Part shown: one piece after another, positions 57,619-64,000 of the stretch
Layout: every line of letters begins with the position of its first letter
Position numbering within the stretch: the stretch's first letter is position 1
Assembly: GCA_021030905.1 (NCBI GenBank)
Contig: JAGFMI010000010.1
Span: 558,001-622,000, forward strand
From: Pyrenula massariospora
Taxonomy: Eukaryota > Ascomycota > Eurotiomycetes > Pyrenulales > Pyrenulaceae
Length of the DNA: 64,000 bases
Reading direction: 5' to 3'
Notes under the pieces: model-generated
The model's database searches: none
Seen by the model: only the letters and a program-made list of their open reading frames with translations
What the model was told of the DNA's origin: nothing
Program-made: the position numbers and the translations under genes

Positions 57619-58254
57619 ATGGCTAGCCCATCATTCTTTCATTGCTGTTGGATAAGTACCATCATTTTACATCTTTGCTCCCTCTGTCGGGCTTTTCCTC
57701 TTATCCATCTCTCCAAGTCGCGACATCATTGGGATGTACACCGCAGACCCGATCCAATTTTCAACCAAGACGATCTTAGCATGATCAATGCCACACTCTC
57801 GATTACGAAACATAATTCACCGACCAATTCCTTTAATGAACCGAGAGACAACGGTTGGCAGCCAAATTGTCCAAATCTGGACAACTTAGAACTGAAGACG
57901 AAGAATCCGTTTACGATTCGTTGCAATATTGATTTTCCAGACCAAAACCTTCTGCCACTTGCTAGGGCTACGTTTTGGGATTGTGTTGAATCGTGCGTAC
58001 AGTACAACTCGCTTTCCTCCGGTGACTCAACTCGCTGCCGAGGAGTAGTATTTGCTCCTGACAGACCGACAAGTTCAGATGACTGCTATCTCAAATCCGG
58101 AGTCAATGGAGCTTTTACCGCTACCTCGTCGCTTATTGGTGCCGTGCTGCATCTGCCTACTTCGCCTGTTGCGGCAGCCAGAACGCCTAGCCCAACTTTA
58201 GTTTCACCAAGTACGCATTCTCTTTTGTCGCTTGTGGTCGCTTTGAAGTGCTGA
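57619..58254 (+). CDS. Secreted PAN/apple-like domain protein
   Basis: A 211-aa frame with an N-terminal signal peptide (hydrophobic core TIILHLCSLC, likely cut near CRA-FP). The central region has the fungal PAN/apple arrangement: PNCPNLD, then FTIRCNIDFPDQ, ARATFWDCVESCVQY, CRGVVFAPDRP and DDCYLKSG. Six cysteines are spaced to form a disulfide core. PAN modules bind carbohydrate or protein. The tail is Ser/Thr/Pro-rich and ends in a short hydrophobic stretch (LLSLVVALKC). That is too short for a confident GPI signal, so a spliced C-terminus is possible. A following frame (58248-58463: DPLNESTRW to CYWPEDRI) may be its extra exon, but I could not join the two in phase. Confidence 0.7.
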   Translation: MASPSFFHCCWISTIILHLCSLCRAFPLIHLSKSRHHWDVHRRPDPIFNQDDLSMINATLSITKHNSPTNSFNEPRDNGWQPNCPNLDNLELKTKNPFTIRCNIDFPDQNLLPLARATFWDCVESCVQYNSLSSGDSTRCRGVVFAPDRPTSSDDCYLKSGVNGAFTATSSLIGAVLHLPTSPVAAARTPSPTLVSPSTHSLLSLVVALKC

Positions 58255-60149
58255 CCTATGCTAAGGATCCTCTCAATGAGAGTACTCGGTGGACTAGTTT
58301 CGATATGTCCAGGATGATCTCTCCGGTCTCAGCAGAATCAGACTCGATGAACCAAGGCTTGACCGGCAGGGGAGCAGTACAAAGGGACTCACCGAAAATT
58401 GTACCGGCTGAGTTGGACAGCGAAGACGGGATTCAATGCTACTGGCCCGAGGACAGGATATGAGCTTCAAACTGCTGTCATTGGGTTTGAATGAAGGATT
58501 TGGAGGAGCGACGCCGCAATTTCCTTATAGGACATGGTTTTTTCCATCTGTTGTGTGTGACCTAGCTATGAGCCTCTAGGTCGCTTTCAAATATACAGCC
58601 TCTTTACAGATTTGTTTTACGTTTCTTGGGGAAGGTCTCAGAACTCGGTTTGGTTATCGCAAAATCGTCAAAATGCCACATTGTGATGGCCATCCTTCAC
58701 GCCAAAGCCGGATGCTCGCTTCCACTATGTACAATTTTTCCTCGTGCGCCATTCAGAAAATATTTCAAGAACCAGGCTCATCAGGTTTATGGATATCTCG
58801 TCGTGGACGGATGATAGGAGGGTATCTCGCTCGTACAAAAGCTTCCGAGTACATAGGCGACGTATCTGTTCGAATGACGCTTCCTACCGACATAAACACT
58901 CTTCCAATCTTGCGTGTCAGTGAATCGTCAAGTAAATGCCCAGTGGCGGGAAACGCACCCAAATGTAGCCCCAGACCCTAGCATATATTTTCCGATAGTT
59001 CTCATTACCCCATTTGGCCCAGCACCATATTGAAAGATCGTAACGGTGCCTAGAATGTGTAAGACACAAGCTATGAACTCTAGAGGCGGTAAAACATACC
59101 ATAAATGAATCCCATAATAGCCCCAACCGCTGGCATGGTGTATTAGCAGAGATGTTACTTATTAAAATAGTTTTGCTTGGCACGTACTACTTCCCATCAT
59201 CGCACCCATTTTCACTATGCTTATCAGACTCTGACATACAATTTCGTTGGGAGCGGGCGAAGTAGACTTACACTTGTCGAACGTAGAGGGACCTCTCTGA
59301 GCCCCTCCAGGATAGCCAGCTTGCACGACCGGCATGGTGAGGGAAGAGGCTCAGGAGGAATGAAGTTATAGTCCTCAAAGGTTAAGGGGGAAAGACAATG
59401 TCTCGACTCAACTCGGCACATCCACGGTAACAGCACCTCGAGCTCCTCCACATTGTTCGAGAAAATAGCCGCGGGTCTTTCTGCGTTCCCAATCTGGACT
59501 AGCGTGAGCAAAGACGTCGTTGCGACACGGGCTCACCAAAGTCTCGAGAACGTCAAAGTTGGCGCTGAGGACAACTCGACAGCCGCACATCGACAATTAA
59601 CATTTTTAACGCTTAAGCCCGTTTATCAAGATCAGAATCACCCACCTATTCAACCGAACGTCGCGTCTTTGTCAGTACAGTGTTGCCGCTCAACCCCTCA
59701 CAGGGATTATCCTCTTGGCCCAGAATTATCAGGCTCACACGATCATTTTCATCCGACCAAGGTATTCCATGAGGGCTCACAGCCATCTCCCATCATTCTC
59801 GACGGCAATCTACGCAGATAGAGGTAAGATGCGTGATCCAAAGTTCTACGACTATAGAACTTTAGCGGCACAAATTCGTGCAGCACCTGATGACCAAACC
59901 ACGGCTAACATGGAAAACTGCATTAGGCTCGGGAAACACCCCTTTATCCGCGATCTTAAACCGGTCTCGACCATTCGAGGCTTCAAAGTTGTGCTAAGCC
60001 TCGGATACACATGATCAGCTTATCTATCCGCGATCTTGACACCGCTCGCCCCTTCCGAAAACGCTTGATTTCCTGGTCCAAGACCCTGGAACGTACTTCC
60101 TCGATCCTGTGAAAAAAATCTAGAAGTCTTGGTCTCATCCTAATTCCTG
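58255..60149. other. Intergenic
   Basis: Apart from a possible extra exon of the PAN-like gene at 58262-58463, no gene is supported. Short frames on both strands near 59200-59820 overlap and lack domains. Confidence 0.5.
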
Positions 60150-62465
60150 ATGACTGCCGTGGCTTCACCTCCGAGTTTTCAGTCCCTTTCTCGATTGGGT
60201 TGGAATTCGAACAATGGCCCGGGCTCAACGCCAATGAGTTCCGAAGAAGTGTCCCGCATCTTTATGCCTCGAAAAAGTACACAGCGAACAAACTCATCTT
60301 CATCAGTATCGTCTTCATCATCGACATCCACAGTAACATCGCAACCAAATCAAGGAAATAACCCAAACGGGGACTCTTCAAGTTGGACAGGAAAGAAGAA
60401 AGGCACAAGAGGCATCTGGCCATCGTCAAAATCAGAAGCAGTGTCTGGTGTTAGTAATGTGCGGCCACAAGCTGTCGGAACATCAACCTCAGGTCCGTCC
60501 ATGTCAGCCTCAATACCGGCTAGCCATCAGCCTTCACCTATGTTACCTTCACAGCACGCCCTCCAGTCCCAAGCCAATGGTGGAAGGGCAGTCAATGGTC
60601 ATGTTCAGAAGGAAGCTTCCGCTGTGCTTGCCTTGTTACCTTTGAATGGCACATTTGAGCGAAAACAGATCAATTTGCCTACCTGGCCAGAGGTCCTACG
60701 TGTCGGGCGTCAAACAAATGCAAAGACGCTACCAACCCCCGTGAATGGTTTTTTCGATTCAAAGGTATTATCACGTCAGCATGCAGAGGTTTGGAGTGAC
60801 TCAGAAGGAAGGGTGTACATCAAGGACGTGAAAAGTTCAAATGGCACGTTCGTTAACGGCCAACGGCTCTCCCCAGAAAATCGAGAGTCTGAGCCTCATC
60901 AACTACGGGAACACGACACACTCGAACTTGGCATTGACATAGTAAGCGAAGATCAGAAGACCGTTGTTCATCACAAAGTCTCGGCCAAAGTTGAATTCGC
61001 CGGTATTCTTGGAAGCGCTACAAATGTTCTTGATCTCAACTTCGGAGACATGGACCCTTCCACAGGTGCAAGCCTTCTTTCTTCTCCACTCAGCCAAGGC
61101 GTGGGACGAGGACGACCTGGACCGCATTTTGGACACGGAAAGATGCCATCGACGCAAGGCATCGCCGGCAACCAGATCATGGCCTTGCAACAAAGTCAAA
61201 TGCAAAGAGTGAGGTTGAATGTCGAGGACTTGGTCAAATTACTAGCGGTAAGTGCCGTACAGTGTCTTTTGATAAATGCGTCCTGACACCGGAACCAGAA
61301 CGAGATGAAACAAGCCAAAATGTCAAATCAAACACTTGCACACACAGGTGACTTCCTTCAGTCTGTACTTACCACAGGGCCAGAAAAAGACAAACAACCG
61401 CAGTCCGCGAATGAAAGCAGTTCGTCAAGACAATCCAGTGGCAAGCTGAAGATGCCCAAAATCGACCCTGTTGCTCGATTTTCGGACCCCCCTGCGCCTC
61501 CACCTCAGCAACCTCTTCCAGAGAAACCAGATGCAACCCGCTCGAGCCCTCAGGATACCCACGCTCCATTACACTCATTATTGAAGCGGACAGAGACAGA
61601 AAGACCAAGAACCGGGTCGACTACCTCTCCCACCAGCACGCAGTCCAGCCAGATTCTTTCTCTAGTCGAGGCTTTGGGATTAGCAAAGAAAGAGATCGAC
61701 TCCCAAAGTACCCGTATAAAGCAACTAGAGGACCTATTACGTCAAGAGCGGTCCGCCCGGGAGAATACCGAAGAGAAGGTCCGCAGCATGGAGGGACCTT
61801 CTACCGTCTCTACTAAAGCAGACACCATCGCCGAGGAGTCAGAACACTATCGTCAACACGAGGATAAGGAGAATGATGTAGATGAGGATGCTCAAGCAGC
61901 ACCTGAGATATCCGAAGTAGAACAGCCTAAGGAGTCCAGCGAAATGAACGGCGCTCCACCGGCTCCATCACCTCGGAAAGATGGGACAGATGCGGACTTG
62001 CAGCAGAGAATTGACATCATGGTGGCTGAGATCGACGAGATGAAGCAACAGATGGAGAAATACCGCAGCCGTGCCCAATCGGCTGAAAGTGAAGCATCGT
62101 CCAGCCGCGCTTCTCTCGCAGAGATGGTCGAGAAGCTCCGTCAAGAAGGATCTCCTTCAACAAGGCAAGCAATTGATTCAGCAAGTAATCTTGCGGAAGC
62201 TGAGAGCCGGAAAAGCCCCAAAAGTCCGGCAGCGGAATCGATATCTGGCTCGACGATGGTGGAGAGTGAAGGCCAGCGGTCGCCTACCTCTCAAGCGGGC
62301 ACAAACCTCGAAAAGGCAGTCGCGGCGATTCTACGAGACGCTTCGCAGGGAGAGGGGACCAGCCTTGCCGCCCAGTCGGCGCCGTATGCGTCGATATTGG
62401 GCGTGGTACTGATAGGGGTTGGGCTCATGGCTTACCTGAACAGCTACCAGAAAGCAGATCGATGA
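60150..62465 (+). CDS. FHA-domain, coiled-coil, tail-anchored protein (PRO45/SLMAP, Far9/10 type)
   Basis: A 754-aa protein in two exons (60150-61247 and 61299-62465; 51-nt intron). A Ser-rich N-terminus precedes an FHA phosphothreonine-binding domain at about 182-265 (VLRVGRQTNAKT, LSRQHAEVW, KDVKSSNGTFVNGQRL). FHA motifs GR, SRxH and SSNGT are all present. Two coiled coils follow (about 486-530, KQLEDLLRQERSARENTEEK; about 596-650, DEMKQQMEKYRSRAQSAE). A single C-terminal helix (ASILGVVLIGVGLMAYLN) with a short charged end makes it a tail-anchored protein. This architecture is that of SLMAP, Sordaria PRO45 and yeast Far9/Far10. These are STRIPAK subunits of nuclear envelope, ER and mitochondria needed for hyphal fusion and fruiting-body development. 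No symbol is given because naming differs by species. Confidence 0.9.
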
Positions 62466-64000
62466 CGATAGCGGTGACTTTGTACTTCATTCTACGTATA
62501 TTCGCGATGGAATCGGACATTCGCGTTCGGCTCGTTAAGAGACTGGACTTGCATTACCAGATAGGGCATTCTGCTAGGCAGGAGAAGCGGCGTCTCAGAC
62601 GAGCTGGCTGACTTGTCGGTTCAGGCTCTTGATCTTTTAGGGTAGTATTCTGGCAACAAATATGATTTGGCGCCAGTCTGTATTCGAGAAATGACACGAT
62701 ACGGCAGCACCGAGAAAGGTTCGCTTCGAGAAATATGAAATTCCTTTTGTCTGTTCGAAGCGTACCACATCCTCACATTTCGTCTCACTATTAGTGTGAG
62801 GTAATTTTCACCGTTTTGCGACTTTGATTGCCAAGGGAAATTGCCACCATTTCGTGATTACGAGGTAGCGATGCAGCCTCTATCTATCTCAAATGAGGTG
62901 TAATTTAGGCGGCCGCGGGATCGGACATTGCGCGCCGGTGATGGAGGCGTCGAGGCGGGGACGAGCGAAAAAGAAAAATTCTTCAAATTGAGCCTTACTA
63001 CCTTTATAAATTTTTTGCAAGCGAGCTTTGTGTTGTATCTGAATGAAAGATAGGGAGAGGTGTTGTAATGCGTACAGCAGCAACGGCCAAGACGAGATTC
63101 CGGTGTTGGGCAGCGTGTGCACGGTGCAGCCGTTTTCGTGAGGGTCGCCCAGCACTTTGGCTGGGAACAGCTGCGGACAAGGGGAGGCTCGTGGTGGCTA
63201 GGATGAGGGCCGGGGTCCCATCGTCGGAAAATAGTTATCTCGAGAGTTTCTTAGATTGCCTTTTGGGCTGTATGGGAAAGTAGGTGGAAGATGGTGTTTC
63301 GCATTGAGCGATCGGTTTGCCGACATCGAATGATCAAACAGACCGCACGCGAACATGAGAAGGCGACCGGGGGGGCTGGGGGGTTTGTTGTGATGCTGCA
63401 GGAACAACTGAGCAGAGCCAACGAGCTAACAAATCAAAACGGGGGCTTCACACCGTAGGCGTCGCAGGGCCGTGGTAATTTCCCGCTGGCAGGGGTCCCC
63501 CATTGGCCGGACGCCTAACGTCAGGTCTGGGCTGCAGTTACCCGCGTTGTGGACGAGAGCAAGGCGAGGCTCGCAATCAAGCACCGCACGCAATCAATCA
63601 ATTTCGCGCGCTGTCTGTCTGGCCGCCCAAGGCCTGCCTTTCCCGGTGAGGCCCGCCGAGGGTTGGTCATGTTCCCTCTTATACGCATGGGTTCCTCTTG
63701 CTGTTGCTTTTTCTTGGCTGGTCACCACGCTCTTGGGACACCACGCCTGGATTGAATCCAAGGTTGCGCCGTTCACTCGTTCATTATCTCTATTGTTGTT
63801 GGAGCAGCGCTCACTTCACCACGCTCGTTCAATAGCAGGAAAGAATCAAACAATAAATCGGCTCACCGTTGACTCAACGCGCAATAAAGCCGTTCGAGCA
63901 CAATCCGCGAGCCCACCACTCACGCCTTGGCCCGAAACCTCGATTCAAGGACGGGGCGAAACAACTCTCATTGTTCCAGACGGGCTTGACTCGAAGCTTC
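62466..64000. other. Intergenic to the window end
   Basis: About 1.5 kb without a supported gene. Short frames on both strands show no domain. It may include the promoter of a gene beyond the window. Confidence 0.55.

Overview
The window is from a filamentous ascomycete (Pezizomycotina). The evidence is many short GT-AG introns (about 42-140 nt) with CTAAC/CTGAC-like branch points, a fungal highly reducing polyketide synthase, two HET-domain genes, a Zn2Cys6 regulator, fungal-only membrane families and a PRO45/SLMAP-type STRIPAK protein. I cannot name the species. No rRNA, convincing tRNA, CRISPR array or intact transposon was seen. Gene models were spliced by eye. Where I give a protein length, the exon sum is divisible by three.

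Left part (0.6-13.9 kb): a likely secondary-metabolite locus. An alpha/beta hydrolase (minus) and a seven-helix fungal rhodopsin-like membrane protein (minus) lie beside a complete highly reducing PKS (plus; KS-AT-DH-cMT-ER-KR-ACP, about 2682 aa, 10 introns). The PKS has no release domain, so the neighbouring hydrolase is a candidate release or tailoring enzyme. The cluster may continue left of the window.

15-24 kb: two small secreted Cys-rich candidates, a single-pass membrane protein, an alpha/beta hydrolase resembling the N-terminal effector domain of fungal NLRs but without an NLR core here, a DUF6601-like membrane protein, and tad1 (tRNA adenosine deaminase).

24-34 kb: a long gene-poor stretch leads into a 1096-aa Zn2Cys6 transcription factor, followed by a five-exon DUF6536-type membrane protein.

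35-45 kb: an accessory-looking block with a truncated zinc-transporter remnant, a head-to-head pair of paralogous HET proteins (one with its frame interrupted inside the HET domain) and a FAD monooxygenase whose first intron is about 773 nt and filled with a GTCGAAA-type repeat. GGGAGCA-rich low-complexity tracts flank the HET pair.

46-64 kb: mostly core genes: a Git3-like GPCR, an RRT8/EI24-type membrane protein, an unrecognised leucine-rich protein, a secreted PAN/apple-like protein and the tail-anchored FHA protein. They are separated by long stretches without supported genes.
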